Shown: positions 52,417 to 62,646, counted from the stretch's first letter. The stretch is DNA of 64,000 nucleotides from Salipaludibacillus agaradhaerens (GCF_002019735.1 NZ_KV917378.1:4056869-4120868), one strand, 5' to 3'. Notes: generated by a model not told the origin, from the sequence alone. Numbers and translations: made by a program.

Positions 52417-52464
52417 TTTTGGGGATTATTGATGATATATTGAATTCAAGGAAGGAGGTACTAT

Positions 52465-54519
52465 ATGCAACTAGATGACCGCAGCTGGCAATTATTAATG
52501 GAGGTCATGGGTAATCCGTCGATTAGAAACAAAGATCTTGAGAGAAAATATCATCTTAACAGGAGACAAATCAGTTACAGCTTTGAAAAAATTAATGACT
52601 GGCTTAATATGAGCGGAATGCCAAAAGTTAAACGGAATAGGCAAGGTCAATTTTTAATTGATCCTGTACTTATTACAACCTTCCAAAAAGAACAAGAGGA
52701 TACAAAAGCATATGTTTTATCAGAACAAGAAAGGGCTCGTTTTCTCATTTTAATGCTATTAGGTAGAAATGAAGAACTTTCGTTGTTTCATTTAACGACA
52801 GCACTTGATGTTAGCAAAAATACTGCTTTACGAGATTTAAAAAATGCGCAGGAGCTTGTAAGAGAAATGGGCTTAAATATTGAATACTCTAGGCAATCTG
52901 GTTACAGGATCGTTGGAAATGAATTTAAAAAGCGTAAACTCCTAAGTGATATGACGAAAAAGGTCCTTAACATTTACAATGGTCAACAGCTGATAATGAA
53001 AATTATGGATATTCCTAAAGAGCAAATTAAAGATATTAACAGACGAATAGAAAATGTGGAGAAAACGCTGGATTTAAAATTCACAGATGAAAAAATGGCC
53101 ACAATGCCATACATTTTCTTATTTATTTTAAGGAGAATAAAATTTGGTAAAAAAATTCGTCTATTTATGATTCATTTTAATGAATTATCAGATACAAAAG
53201 AATACAAAGTTGCTGAAGAGTTTTTGAGCGAGCTGGACCATATTCCAATGGAAGAGCGACTGTTTATTACACTATATCTTTTAACATCAAATGTTTCTTC
53301 TTCAAAACTATTAACAGAAAAAACAATGCCAGAACTTATCCAGGCGATCGATGAGATGTTATCGATTTTTGAGAAGAAAGCATGTATCTATTTAAACGAT
53401 CGTCAACAATTACTTAATAAAATTTTGCTTCACCTTAAGCCCGCTTATTATCGGATTAAATATAAGCTAACTGAAACCAATGCATTACAAGATTCAGTCA
53501 GTAAAGAGTTTGAAGAGCTTCATCACCTTGTAAGAAAGTCGACAGGGCCCTTAGTAAATTTAATTGGCTCTAAAATTCCTGAGAGTGAGACGACTTATTT
53601 AACGATGCTTATTGGCGGTTGGCTTACGAGACAAGGTGTGAGTATTAACGAAAAAATAAAAGCTGTGGTCGTTTGCCCTAACGGTGTCTCAGTATCACGT
53701 TTAATGTCCAGTGTACTGAGTGAATTATTTCCTGAATTTATCTTTCTTGATACGTTATCAGTAAGAGAGTTCAATAGCTATACATTAAATTACGATATCG
53801 TATTTTCTCCAGTGATTGTGGAGACTGAAGCAAAACTTTTCATCGTTAAAACATTTATTGAAAAAGAAGAAAAGCATCGATTAAGGAAGCAAGTGATGAG
53901 AGAAATAAACGGGTATGTCCCATCAGATATGAATACGGAAGAGATAATGGCAATCATTGCAAAATACGCCACTATAAAAAATAAACAGGCACTAGAAAAA
54001 TCATTGGGTCACTATTTTAGTCAAGACAATACACCAAGTGTTATTCAACAATACGAAGATAAAAAGCCTGATCTATCAGATCTTATTACAGAAAAAACAA
54101 TCCGCTTTAAAAAATCTGTTGTTGATTGGGAAGAAGCTATATGTACAAGCGCTCAGCCATTATTACATGAAGGAAGCATTCATGAGAGATATGTAGATGC
54201 CATTATACAAAACTATGAGCCAGCTGACCCCTATATTGTGATTGGCCCGGGCCTTGCAATTCCACATGCAGGTTGGGAAGAAGGCGTAAACCAATTGGCG
54301 ATGAGCCTACTAAGGCTAGAAAAACCTGTTAAGTTCTCAAAAGATGTTGCTGTCCAGCTTATTATTGTCATTGCAGCTCCTGATAAACAACAACATTTGA
54401 GAGCTTTGATGCAACTGATGAAGTTAGCTAGAAATCATAAAGACGTGACACAGCTCATTAAAGCTAGAACACCTAATGATGTCATGAAGGTCATTCGAAA
54501 ATATGCAACAGAAGAGTAA
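52465..54519 (+). CDS. PRD-containing PTS-controlled transcription activator
   Basis: 684 residues, MtlR/LicR type. Two N-terminal helix-turn-helix regions (about 15-50 and 90-135), two PRD domains (about 185-285 and 295-400), a GatB-like EIIB domain (about 405-490; VVVCPNGVSVSRLMSSVL) with Cys replaced in context PNG, and an EIIA domain (about 535-680) with GPGLAIPHAGWEEGV holding the phosphorylatable histidine. GGAGG precedes the ATG. It starts the operon with gatABC-like PTS genes and should activate it when the sugar alcohol is transported. Confidence 0.9.
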   Translation: MQLDDRSWQLLMEVMGNPSIRNKDLERKYHLNRRQISYSFEKINDWLNMSGMPKVKRNRQGQFLIDPVLITTFQKEQEDTKAYVLSEQERARFLILMLLGRNEELSLFHLTTALDVSKNTALRDLKNAQELVREMGLNIEYSRQSGYRIVGNEFKKRKLLSDMTKKVLNIYNGQQLIMKIMDIPKEQIKDINRRIENVEKTLDLKFTDEKMATMPYIFLFILRRIKFGKKIRLFMIHFNELSDTKEYKVAEEFLSELDHIPMEERLFITLYLLTSNVSSSKLLTEKTMPELIQAIDEMLSIFEKKACIYLNDRQQLLNKILLHLKPAYYRIKYKLTETNALQDSVSKEFEELHHLVRKSTGPLVNLIGSKIPESETTYLTMLIGGWLTRQGVSINEKIKAVVVCPNGVSVSRLMSSVLSELFPEFIFLDTLSVREFNSYTLNYDIVFSPVIVETEAKLFIVKTFIEKEEKHRLRKQVMREINGYVPSDMNTEEIMAIIAKYATIKNKQALEKSLGHYFSQDNTPSVIQQYEDKKPDLSDLITEKTIRFKKSVVDWEEAICTSAQPLLHEGSIHERYVDAIIQNYEPADPYIVIGPGLAIPHAGWEEGVNQLAMSLLRLEKPVKFSKDVAVQLIIVIAAPDKQQHLRALMQLMKLARNHKDVTQLIKARTPNDVMKVIRKYATEE

Positions 54520-54575
54520 AAAATATAATTAATAGCGTTAAAATTTTCAACTATATACAGATAGGAGCGGCCCAC

Positions 54576-55052
54576 ATGCACTTTGATGAAGAGTTAATTT
54601 TAAAAGAGGTTGAAGCCGGAACGAATAAAGAGATATTAATGAAGATGGCTGAAAACCTCGAAAGTAAGGGATTAGTAAAAGAAAGTTATAAGAAAGCAGT
54701 GATTGAAAGAGAAGAGGCGTTTGCCACCGGATTACCGACAATTAGTTACTCGGTTGCTATCCCACATACGGATGTTGAACACGTTAATAAAAAATCAATT
54801 AGTGTGTCGGTATTGAAGGAGCCTGTTGCTTTCGGCATTATGGGTGAAGAATCTGACACGACCCCTGTCAAAATTGTTTTTATGCTTGCTATGGATAAAA
54901 AGCACGATCAACTAGATTTATTGAAACGATTGATGCAATTGTTCGCTGATCCAAAAACATTAGACCTTATCGTGAATGAACCAAATAAAACGACGATAAA
55001 GGATCATATTTTAAGTTTGCTTCATTTATCACATAAAGGAGGTGAAAACTAA
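54576..55052 (+). CDS. PTS EIIA component, galactitol/pentitol type
   Basis: 158 residues, mannitol/fructose-fold EIIA. The phosphorylated histidine is in SYSVAIPHTDVEHVNKKS. It passes phosphate from HPr to the EIIB that follows. AGGAG is 8 bases before the ATG, and its stop overlaps the EIIB start (TAATG). The closest described analogues are GatA of galactitol and pentitol systems. Confidence 0.9.
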   Translation: MHFDEELILKEVEAGTNKEILMKMAENLESKGLVKESYKKAVIEREEAFATGLPTISYSVAIPHTDVEHVNKKSISVSVLKEPVAFGIMGEESDTTPVKIVFMLAMDKKHDQLDLLKRLMQLFADPKTLDLIVNEPNKTTIKDHILSLLHLSHKGGEN

Positions 55053-55333
55053 TGAAAAAACATATTTTAGTAGCTTGTGGGACAGGTATTGCCACATCAA
55101 CCGTTGTGAACGGAGAATTAGAAAAAATCTGTAAGGAACATGAACTCGACGTTAACTTGATTCAATGTAAAGTATCTGAGATTTCCTCATATGCCGATCA
55201 AGCAGATTTACTTATCACAACTACAATTATAAAAAAAGAGTACCCATTTCCAGTTATTAACGCTAGAGCGTTCCTAACCGGTATTGGCCTTGATGAAGTT
55301 AAACAGGACATTTTACAAGAGCTAAAAAAGTAA
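55052..55333 (+). CDS. PTS EIIB component, galactitol/pentitol type
   Basis: 93 residues, PTS_IIB lactose/cellobiose-like fold of the Gat family. The phosphocysteine is in VACGTGIATSTVV near the N-terminus. Translationally coupled to EIIA. A 107-base gap separates it from EIIC, without a recognisable terminator. Confidence 0.9.
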   Translation: MKKHILVACGTGIATSTVVNGELEKICKEHELDVNLIQCKVSEISSYADQADLLITTTIIKKEYPFPVINARAFLTGIGLDEVKQDILQELKK

Positions 55334-55440
55334 TAGCTGATCAAACCATGCTTTGAAAAGTGGAGACTCGTATGAGAGATGATGAAGCTTTTAAAGTAAG
55401 AGATTCTAAGACATTAAGCAATTAATAAGGAGGCTTTACA

Positions 55441-56703
55441 ATGGATCAAATGGTTGAAGCTTTACAAGCCTTTCTCGCTTTAGGACCGACTGTTATTCTA
55501 CCTGTTGCCATCTTTCTTATTGGTATCGCTTTTCGGCAAAAAGCAAGTAGGGCATTTCGTTCAGGTTTAACGATTGGTGTGGCATTCGTTGGCATTTTAC
55601 TTGTCGTTGATTTACTAGTTAACAACTTAGGTCCAGCAGCTAACGGTATGGTCGAAAGATTTGGTATCGAATTAAATGTTATTGATGTCGGTTGGCCAGG
55701 GGCTGCTGCTATGTCGTGGTCATCACCAATAGCAGCACTTATTATTCCTATAGGTATTTTCGTAAATGTTATCATGCTTGTCACTAAAACGACGAAAACA
55801 ATGAACGTTGATATCTGGAACTTTTGGCATTTTACATTTACCGGTGCGATCGTTTATACCATCTCTGGCAGTATGATACAAGGCCTCATTGCAGCTGTTT
55901 TGTTCCAAATAGCATGTTTAAAAATTGCTGACTGGACTGCACCAATGCTTCGAGATTATTTTGAACTACCAGGAATCTCCATCGCTACAGGAAGTACTGT
56001 TTCTTATGCGCCATTAGGTATACCACTTGTAAAGGCTATCGGTAAAATTCCTGGTTTAAAAAGATTGAATGCAGACTCTGACACGATTTCCAACAGATTT
56101 GGTGTGATGGGGGAACCAATTTTTATGGGGCTTGTTCTTGGTATTGCTTTAGGCTTTCTCGCAGGTTTTCCCACAGGTGAAGTGATACAAATTGGTATGG
56201 CAATGGCAGGGGTGATGGTACTCATGCCGCGGATGGTTAAAATTTTAATGGAAGGGCTTACACCAGTATCAGAATCCGCCCGTGAATTTTTAAAAAAACG
56301 TTTTGGGAACGAAGATATTTATATCGGATTAGATGCGGCGGTCGCCATCGGTCATCCTTCAGTAATTTCTACAGCTTTAATTCTAGTACCGATTACGGTA
56401 GGAATGGCTGTTATACTTCCCGGTAACAATGTGTTGCCATTCGGTGACTTAGCAACTATTCCGTTTATTGTCGCATTTATTGTAGGGGGAGCTAAAGGGA
56501 ATATTATCCATTCGGTGATAGCAGGTAGTATTTTAATCGGTTTATCACTATTTATGGCTACAGACATTGCGGCTGTTCATACACAAATGGCAATTGATGG
56601 ATCCTTTAGTATCCCTCAAGATACAAATCTTATCTCTAGTATCGATCAGGGAGGTAACTTGATCAACTGGCTTATTTGGAGATTTTTCGAGTTATTTAAC
56701 TAG
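55441..56703 (+). CDS. PTS EIIC component, galactitol/pentitol type
   Basis: Membrane transporter of 420 residues (EIIC-GAT family), with about ten helices. GWPGAAAMSWSSPIAALIIP, FWHFTFTGAIVY and GEPIFMGLVLGIALGF are characteristic. It carries the polyol inward while EIIB phosphorylates it. AAGGAGG precedes the ATG. Followed by a 97-base nested inverted repeat. The substrate (D-arabitol, xylitol, ribitol or galactitol) cannot be read from the sequence; the downstream enzymes favour a pentitol. Confidence 0.9.
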   Translation: MDQMVEALQAFLALGPTVILPVAIFLIGIAFRQKASRAFRSGLTIGVAFVGILLVVDLLVNNLGPAANGMVERFGIELNVIDVGWPGAAAMSWSSPIAALIIPIGIFVNVIMLVTKTTKTMNVDIWNFWHFTFTGAIVYTISGSMIQGLIAAVLFQIACLKIADWTAPMLRDYFELPGISIATGSTVSYAPLGIPLVKAIGKIPGLKRLNADSDTISNRFGVMGEPIFMGLVLGIALGFLAGFPTGEVIQIGMAMAGVMVLMPRMVKILMEGLTPVSESAREFLKKRFGNEDIYIGLDAAVAIGHPSVISTALILVPITVGMAVILPGNNVLPFGDLATIPFIVAFIVGGAKGNIIHSVIAGSILIGLSLFMATDIAAVHTQMAIDGSFSIPQDTNLISSIDQGGNLINWLIWRFFELFN

Positions 56704-56716
56704 AGATTACAACAAG

Positions 56717-56813
56717 AGAGGGACAAAAAACGAGTAAGAAAGAAACTACCGCCAAGCAGTTCAAAATCTTTCTTACTCGCCTCACAGCCCGTAAATAAAG
56801 AGACTGTCCCTCT
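56717..56813 (+). other. Nested double inverted repeat between EIIC and dehydrogenase genes
   Basis: Outer arms AGAGGGACA (56717) / TGTCCCTCT (56805) and inner arms CGAGTAAGAAAGA (56731) / TCTTTCTTACTCG (56767), both perfect. Could act as an attenuating terminator, an mRNA processing barrier or a small repeat element. Only a short ATTTT follows. Confidence 0.6.
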
Positions 56814-56909
56814 ATTTTCACATAAGGACACTGGCATTTTCAAGTTACTATAGCAAAAAGAATTTGTCAGAAATGTGGCGTTTTGTTATGACATTTTGGG
56901 AGGGTTAGA

Positions 56910-57944
56910 ATGATGAAAGCCTTAGTTAAAAAAGAGCTAGGATTTGGAAAATTAGAGTTAATTGACGTTGAAGAACCAGAACCGAGGGAAGGAGAAGTGA
57001 AAATCCTTGTAAAGTATGCTGGTGTGTGTGGTTCAGACATTCATACGTATGAAGGCCATTATAAGGTGAAAGCACCAGTCACACTAGGTCATGAATTTTC
57101 TGGTGAAGTGATTAGCGTTGGAGAAGGTGTGACGGCATTCAAACCGGGAGATCGTGTTACCTCTGAAACAACTTTCTATATTTGTGGAGAATGTCAGTAT
57201 TGTAAAACAAAAGACTATAATCTATGTCAACATCGTAGAGGTATCGGTACACAACAAAATGGAGCGTTTGCTAAATATGTATTAGCTCGGCAAGAAAGTG
57301 TCCACAAGCTCCCAAAAAATGTCGACTATCTGTCAGGAGCATTTACTGAACCTTTAGCTTGTTGTTACCATGCTGTTAAAAAAGCACATATTAAGCCTGG
57401 AGAATTAGTTGTGGTTCTTGGACCAGGGCCAATTGGGTTATTAACTGCTCAGCTCGCTAAAGACGCAGGGGCGACGGTCATCATCACAGGTTTAACACAG
57501 GACCACGTCCGTTTGGAAAAAGCAAATGAATTAGGGATTGACTATGCTATTGATATTCAACATGAAGATGTAAAAAAATTAGTAGACTCTCTAACTGACG
57601 GTTATGGAGCAGATGTTGTTATAGAATGTAGTGGCGCTGTGCCAGCTAGTAAATTAGGTCTTGAATTATTGAAGAAAAAAGGAAGATATGTACAAGAAGG
57701 TATTTACCCGAATGATGAAATAACGATAGATTTCTCAAAAATTATTCAAAAAGAATTAGTTGTAAGAGGCGCCAGAAGTCAGAAGAGCTCTGACTGGGAA
57801 CCTTCTTTACAACTCATGAACAATCAAAGGATAAATGCAAAAGCTTTGATAACTCACACGTTTAATATCAATGAATGGGATAAAGCATACTCTGTCATTA
57901 AAAGTGGTGAAGCCATCAAAGTTATCTTTCAATCATTTGATTAA
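56910..57944 (+). CDS. Zinc-dependent polyol-phosphate dehydrogenase
   Basis: Medium-chain dehydrogenase/reductase, 344 residues. Catalytic zinc: GVCGSDIHTYEGHY (Cys) and LGHEFSGEV (His-Glu). The structural zinc site has four cysteines in CGECQYCKTKDYNLC. The Rossmann motif is VLGPGPIGLL. Such enzymes with pentitol PTS genes, including characterised arabitol-phosphate dehydrogenases of Enterococcus avium and Bacillus halodurans, oxidise arabitol phosphate to xylulose 5- or ribulose 5-phosphate. ATG 56910 or 56913 could start; GGGAGGG lies 5-8 bases upstream. Confidence 0.85.
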   Translation: MMKALVKKELGFGKLELIDVEEPEPREGEVKILVKYAGVCGSDIHTYEGHYKVKAPVTLGHEFSGEVISVGEGVTAFKPGDRVTSETTFYICGECQYCKTKDYNLCQHRRGIGTQQNGAFAKYVLARQESVHKLPKNVDYLSGAFTEPLACCYHAVKKAHIKPGELVVVLGPGPIGLLTAQLAKDAGATVIITGLTQDHVRLEKANELGIDYAIDIQHEDVKKLVDSLTDGYGADVVIECSGAVPASKLGLELLKKKGRYVQEGIYPNDEITIDFSKIIQKELVVRGARSQKSSDWEPSLQLMNNQRINAKALITHTFNINEWDKAYSVIKSGEAIKVIFQSFD

Positions 57945-57977
57945 GGGCAATCATTTTGAAAGAGAGGCTTATGATCT

Positions 57978-58415
57978 ATGAAGATTTATATTGGAAGTGA
58001 CCACGGTGGATTTCGTTTGAAGGGAGCAATTACACAGGTGTTAGACGATCTCCAACTAAGCTTTGAAGATATGGGAACGCATTCAACTCGATCAACTGAC
58101 TACGGTCCTATAGGCAAAAATGTGGCTGAAAAAGTCGCTTTAAGTGAGGATGCAAAAGGGATTCTAATTTGTGGAACGGGTATTGGAATGTCTATCATCG
58201 CAAATAAAGTGCCAGGTATCCGGGCAGCAGTCGTTCATGATGTGTTCTCAGCTGAAGCAACAAGAGCACATAATGATTCAAATATTCTTTGCTTAGGTGA
58301 AAGAGTCATTGGACAAGGGCTAGCAGAAATGATCGTTCAAACATGGTTACAGACAGTCTTTAAAGCAGGAAAACATGAGCGCAGAATTGATTTTATTAAG
58401 AGATATGAAGCGTAA
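57978..58415 (+). CDS. rpiB: Ribose 5-phosphate isomerase B (RpiB/LacA family)
   Basis: 145 residues. GSDHGGFRLK near the N-terminus, the catalytic cysteine in ILICGTGIGMSIIANK and the HNDSNILCLGER block identify the family. It interconverts ribulose 5-phosphate and ribose 5-phosphate, here for products of the polyol dehydrogenase. A LacA-type role is less likely without LacB. An AGAGAGG-like site precedes the ATG. A perfect 24-base palindrome follows its stop. Confidence 0.9.
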   Translation: MKIYIGSDHGGFRLKGAITQVLDDLQLSFEDMGTHSTRSTDYGPIGKNVAEKVALSEDAKGILICGTGIGMSIIANKVPGIRAAVVHDVFSAEATRAHNDSNILCLGERVIGQGLAEMIVQTWLQTVFKAGKHERRIDFIKRYEA

Positions 58416-58438
58416 CAATGTGTTGTAAAAGCCATCAG

Positions 58439-58462
58439 TAGTTATTTCCAAGGAAATAACTA
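58439..58462 (+). other. Intercistronic perfect palindrome
   Basis: TAGTTATTTCC and GGAAATAACTA (11 bp each) around AA, between rpiB and the small membrane protein gene. No T-run, so an mRNA stability or processing hairpin is more likely than a terminator. Confidence 0.6.
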
Positions 58463-58494
58463 GTTATAAGCTAAATCTAAAACGGGGTGATGAG

Positions 58495-58695
58495 ATGGTA
58501 GAAACTATGCTCGATTTTTCATTGGGTCCACATGGGAGATTTTTGAGCAACTTGTACAATGAACATCAGTTGATTATTCATACGTTTGTCATTGGTATAG
58601 TCATTGGAAATCTAGTGTTCAAAAGATTTAAAAAAAGAAAAGCACCACTGAATGATAACGAGCAAAGTAGTGTGAATGAGGTACGATCTTTATGA
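58495..58695 (+). CDS. 66-residue single-span membrane protein in the PTS operon
   Basis: Not recognised. ATG 58495 lies after a GGGGTGATG binding region, and the TGA stop overlaps the rpe ATG (ATGA), which supports real translation. One hydrophobic segment (about residues 26-42; HTFVIGIVIGNLVF) is flanked by an N-terminal polar region and a KRFKKRK basic stretch, so the C-terminus should be cytosolic. It could assist the EIIC transporter or anchor an enzyme at the membrane, but this is speculation from position. Confidence 0.7.
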   Translation: MVETMLDFSLGPHGRFLSNLYNEHQLIIHTFVIGIVIGNLVFKRFKKRKAPLNDNEQSSVNEVRSL

Positions 58696-59366
58696 CTGAT
58701 CAAACACTCAAATTGGCTCCGTCTATATTAAATACCGATTTTTCGTTGATAAAGAAAACGCTTGAGGAGACTGAGGCAGGTGGGGCTCATATGGTTCATT
58801 TCGATGTAATGGATGGGCATTTTGTACCTGATATTACATTTGGTCCTGCCTTTGTAGCTTCATTAAGACCGTTAACCTCGCTACTTTTTGATGTGCATCT
58901 CATGGTAGAAAATCCTGAAAATCATATCCCACAGTTTATAGAGGCAGGCGCAGATATGATCACATGTCATGCAGAGGTATGTCCACATTTATACAGAACA
59001 ATTCAAACAATTAAAGCTTCAGGAGTGAAGGCGGGAGTGGTGTTAAATCCAGCTACGCCTTTATACGTTCTTGATGGCATATTACCAGAGTTAGATATGG
59101 TATTACTCATGAGTGTAAACCCAGGGTTTGGGGGGCAACAATTTATTCCTTCTGTGTTAGAGAAAATCGGTCGATTGAGGGAGGAAATAATTAAAAGCGG
59201 GAGGGAGATTGATATAGAAGTTGATGGAGGAATTACACATGATAATGTGAAAGGGATCACAAATGCTGGTGCGAATATTATTGTGGCTGGGACAGCTATA
59301 TATAGTCATGAAGATATAAAATCAACGATCTGTGATTTTAAAAAAAGAATGGGAATAGTCGTATAG
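58692..59366 (+). CDS. rpe: Ribulose-phosphate 3-epimerase
   Basis: TIM-barrel enzyme, 224 residues, interconverting ribulose 5- and xylulose 5-phosphate. LAPSILNTDF at the N-terminus, MVHFDVMDGHFVPDITFGP (metal ligands and catalytic aspartate), LMSVNPGFGGQQFIP and EVDGGITHDNV are all present. A second, housekeeping rpe is expected elsewhere near the prpC-prkC locus. Its start overlaps the stop of the small membrane protein gene. Confidence 0.94.
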   Translation: MTDQTLKLAPSILNTDFSLIKKTLEETEAGGAHMVHFDVMDGHFVPDITFGPAFVASLRPLTSLLFDVHLMVENPENHIPQFIEAGADMITCHAEVCPHLYRTIQTIKASGVKAGVVLNPATPLYVLDGILPELDMVLLMSVNPGFGGQQFIPSVLEKIGRLREEIIKSGREIDIEVDGGITHDNVKGITNAGANIIVAGTAIYSHEDIKSTICDFKKRMGIVV

Positions 59367-59413
59367 ATTGAAAATTTTTCAAATCCTTTACATGCGAGGA
59401 AGGTGGAAGCAGA

Positions 59414-60592
59414 ATGACGTCATTTTCTCAACTATTAAATAAGCCTTTTACATGCTCGTGCGGAAGAAAACACACTATTTCTATTGAACACATTGCGCTA
59501 AACGATCATCTTTCCCCTTTAGATCAACTGTGTATTGACTATTTAAAGGGGGAAAAACTTTCCATTGTAAGTGATGCCACTATATGGTCGGTTATGGGAG
59601 AAGCTGTTACAGCTAAATTCGCAAAAGGTGGATTTAAAATTAGTCACTTTTTATTTGATAATACAAAAGTGAAACCTGATGAAAAAGCACTGGGGCAGCT
59701 TCTCATGAACCTTCCAGTTGATACAAATGGACTCGTTGCAGTTGGATCAGGTACAATAACTGACCTTGTCCGCTATGCCGCTACCATTACTAATCGTCCT
59801 TTTATATCGGTGCCATCAGCTCCTTCAATGGATGGCTATGCATCCAGTGTTTCATCACTTATCTATAATGGAAGAAAGACGACTTATAAGGGGAAAAATG
59901 CCTTTGCCATTGCTGGAGATGTGTCGATCATTGCTGAAGCTCCTCAAGACTTGGTTCAAGCAGGTTTTGGCGATATCATAGGCAAAAAAATCGCCATAAG
60001 CGATTGGCTACTGTCATATATGCTTAACGATGAATATTATTGTCACTATGCCGCCTCACTCGTGAAGAGTTCCACGGACTTATGCATTCGCAATGTGAGT
60101 GCTATCACTCACAGCCAGTTAGATGGCATTCACTCTTTAATGGAAGCTTTAGTTTTATCTGGACTAGCTATTTCTTTAGTAGGAAATTCACGACCTGCTT
60201 CGGGGACCGAACATTTGCTTGCACATTACTTTGAATCCGCTTTTATTAAAGCTGGAAAAGCACCTGTATATCACGGGATGGCAGTAGCTTTAGGCACACT
60301 TTGTGCCACTCATTTTTATCAGTACGTTCTAGACACTTCAGCATTTGCTTCTTTAAATTTAAGTGATGTGCTACGTGACCAAGTGCCATCTGTAAGAGAG
60401 GTTGAGGCCTGGCTTGAAGGAATAGGGCTATCAAAAAATCCACTCGACTATAAAATTGAAAAACCGCTACTAGAAGAGGCACTTCTAAAAGCGCGATACA
60501 CGAGGGATAGATATACGATTTTATCATTTGCTGCTGAACATGGTTTATTAGAAAAGGCTGTTTCTCATGTGGTGAGGGAAATGTATGTTTAA
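59414..60592 (+). CDS. AraM/glycerol-1-phosphate dehydrogenase-like protein
   Basis: 392 residues, iron-containing alcohol dehydrogenase superfamily, AraM/EgsA branch. Nucleotide-binding [13 protein letters not shown] (about residue 112), [18 protein letters not shown], and metal ligands in AGFGDIIGK (Asp), GTEHLLAH (His) and [10 protein letters not shown] (His) are visible. B. subtilis AraM is a glycerol-1-phosphate dehydrogenase encoded in the arabinose operon. Here it sits in a pentitol operon and may oxidise or reduce a phosphorylated polyol. An N-terminal CSCGRKH stretch is an AraM-type feature. AGGAAGG precedes the ATG. Confidence 0.85.
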   Translation: MTSFSQLLNKPFTCSCGRKHTISIEHIALNDHLSPLDQLCIDYLKGEKLSIVSDATIWSVMGEAVTAKFAKGGFKISHFLFDNTKVKPDEKALGQLLMNLPVDTNGLVAVGSGTITDLVRYAATITNRPFISVPSAPSMDGYASSVSSLIYNGRKTTYKGKNAFAIAGDVSIIAEAPQDLVQAGFGDIIGKKIAISDWLLSYMLNDEYYCHYAASLVKSSTDLCIRNVSAITHSQLDGIHSLMEALVLSGLAISLVGNSRPASGTEHLLAHYFESAFIKAGKAPVYHGMAVALGTLCATHFYQYVLDTSAFASLNLSDVLRDQVPSVREVEAWLEGIGLSKNPLDYKIEKPLLEEALLKARYTRDRYTILSFAAEHGLLEKAVSHVVREMYV

Positions 60593-60645
60593 TAGAGTCA
60601 AGAGAGTTAATGCTAGCTATTTTAAGGAAAGAGGTTGATCAGAAG

Positions 60646-62646
60646 ATGTCAACAAAAACATCGATTGATTCATTGGCAATTAAAACTATTAGAACATTAT
60701 CAATTGACAGCATTGAAAAAGCACAATCAGGACATCCAGGTATGCCTATGGGAGCAGCTCCGATGGCTTACAAACTATTTTCTACCCACATGACTCATAA
60801 TCCAGCAAATCCTAATTGGTTTAATCGTGATCGTTTTATATTATCAGCAGGACATGGATCCGCTTTATTATACAGTTTACTTCATTTACATGGCTATGAT
60901 GTGACTATTGAAGATCTCAAGTCATTTCGCCAATGGGGAAGTCGTACACCTGGTCATCCAGAGTTTGGACATACCGTAGGAGTTGAAGCAACCACAGGGC
61001 CACTTGGTCAGGGATTAGCTATGGCTGTTGGTATGGCGATGGCAGAAGCACATTTAGCAGCCACATATAATAGGGACCATTTTCAAATTGTGGATCATTT
61101 TACGTACAGTATTTGTGGCGATGGAGATTTAATGGAAGGCATTTCTGCTGAAGCAGCTTCCCTTGCAGGCCACTTAAAACTTGGCAAATTAATTGTTCTA
61201 TATGATTCAAATGATATTTCATTAGATGGCGATCTTCATCATTCTTTTTCTGAAAATGTGTTGAACCGTTTTAAAGCATATGGCTGGCAAGTGCTACGTG
61301 TTGAAGATGGAAATAATTTGGAGGAAATTTCTAGTTCGCTTGAAGCTGCGAAAAAAAAAGATCAACCGACCCTTATTGAAGTCAAGACAGTGATTGGTTT
61401 TGGATCACCTAACAAGGGTGGGAAATCTGCGTCTCATGGTGCACCACTTGGTGAATCTGAGGTGAAATTAACAAAGTCTGCGTATGAGTGGCCACTCGAA
61501 GAAGATTTTTATATTCCAGAGGAAGTAAAGCAACATTATGCAGAATTAGCTAGAAAAGGAGCGAAGCAAGAAGAAGTATGGGTGCAAATGTTTAATGACT
61601 ACAAGAGAATTTATCCTGATATCGCCAAACAACTTGAAATGGCTATTCGTGGAGAATTGCCATCTAATTGGGATGAAGAGATGCCAGTTTATGCCGCAGG
61701 TGAAAAACTGGCAACAAGAGTAACTAGTGGAGAAGTATTGAATACTTTAGCGAAAAATGTTCCAAGCTTAATTGGGGGTGCGGCAGATTTAGCTTCATCG
61801 AATAAAACAAACTTGAAAGGTGAAGGTAATTTCAGTGCGCGGAATTACTTAGGTAGAAATATCTGGTTTGGTGTAAGAGAGTTTGCTATGGCAGCGGCTG
61901 TTAATGGTATGGCTCTCCATGGAGGCGTGACACCTTATGCTTCGACGTTTTTCGTGTTCTCAGATTATTTACGCCCTGCTCTAAGGTTATCATCTTTAAT
62001 GAAGCTACCTGTTACCTATATTTTCACACATGACAGCATTGCTGTTGGCGAAGATGGACCGACCCATGAACCGATTGAGCAATTACCGGCTTTAAGAATG
62101 GTGCCAAATTTATCAGTGATCCGGCCAGCGGATGGAAACGAAGTAGCCGCTGCATGGAAGGTGACATTGGAATCAAAGCAACCGACTGCACTTGTACTAA
62201 CACGCCAAGGTGTACCAACTCTAACAGGAACAGATAAGCATGCTTATGAAGGCGTTCGAAAAGGTGCTTATATAATTTCCAAGGCCGCAGGGAAAGTTGA
62301 AGGCTTACTCCTTGCCAGCGGATCCGAAGTAGCGCTGGCTATAGGTGCTCAAGAAAAACTTGCTGAGGAGGGCGTTTTTGTGTCTGTCGTAAGTATGCCG
62401 AGCTGGGATCGATTTGAAAAGCAATCAAATGCATATAAAGAAACCGTATTACCGAAAAAAGTAACAAAACGCTTAAGTATTGAAATGGCTTCGACCTTTG
62501 GGTGGGAACGCTATATTGGCCAATGTGGTGAGGCACTGGGAATTGATAGATTTGGAGCCTCAGCTCCTGGAGATCATTTAATGAAGGAATTTGGCTTTAC
62601 AGTTAAAAATGTTGTAACACGATTTAAGCAACTAATGAAAAGATAA
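60646..62646 (+). CDS. tkt: Transketolase
   Basis: Thiamine diphosphate enzyme of the pentose phosphate pathway, about 666 residues. [15 protein letters not shown], the TPP motif [35 protein letters not shown] and the C-terminal domain [11 protein letters not shown] identify it. GAGGTTGAT precedes ATG 60646; an upstream in-frame ATG at 60610 is less likely. As the last gene of the operon it feeds xylulose 5-phosphate into central metabolism, and it probably duplicates a housekeeping tkt elsewhere. Confidence 0.95.
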   Translation: MSTKTSIDSLAIKTIRTLSIDSIEKAQSGHPGMPMGAAPMAYKLFSTHMTHNPANPNWFNRDRFILSAGHGSALLYSLLHLHGYDVTIEDLKSFRQWGSRTPGHPEFGHTVGVEATTGPLGQGLAMAVGMAMAEAHLAATYNRDHFQIVDHFTYSICGDGDLMEGISAEAASLAGHLKLGKLIVLYDSNDISLDGDLHHSFSENVLNRFKAYGWQVLRVEDGNNLEEISSSLEAAKKKDQPTLIEVKTVIGFGSPNKGGKSASHGAPLGESEVKLTKSAYEWPLEEDFYIPEEVKQHYAELARKGAKQEEVWVQMFNDYKRIYPDIAKQLEMAIRGELPSNWDEEMPVYAAGEKLATRVTSGEVLNTLAKNVPSLIGGAADLASSNKTNLKGEGNFSARNYLGRNIWFGVREFAMAAAVNGMALHGGVTPYASTFFVFSDYLRPALRLSSLMKLPVTYIFTHDSIAVGEDGPTHEPIEQLPALRMVPNLSVIRPADGNEVAAAWKVTLESKQPTALVLTRQGVPTLTGTDKHAYEGVRKGAYIISKAAGKVEGLLLASGSEVALAIGAQEKLAEEGVFVSVVSMPSWDRFEKQSNAYKETVLPKKVTKRLSIEMASTFGWERYIGQCGEALGIDRFGASAPGDHLMKEFGFTVKNVVTRFKQLMKR

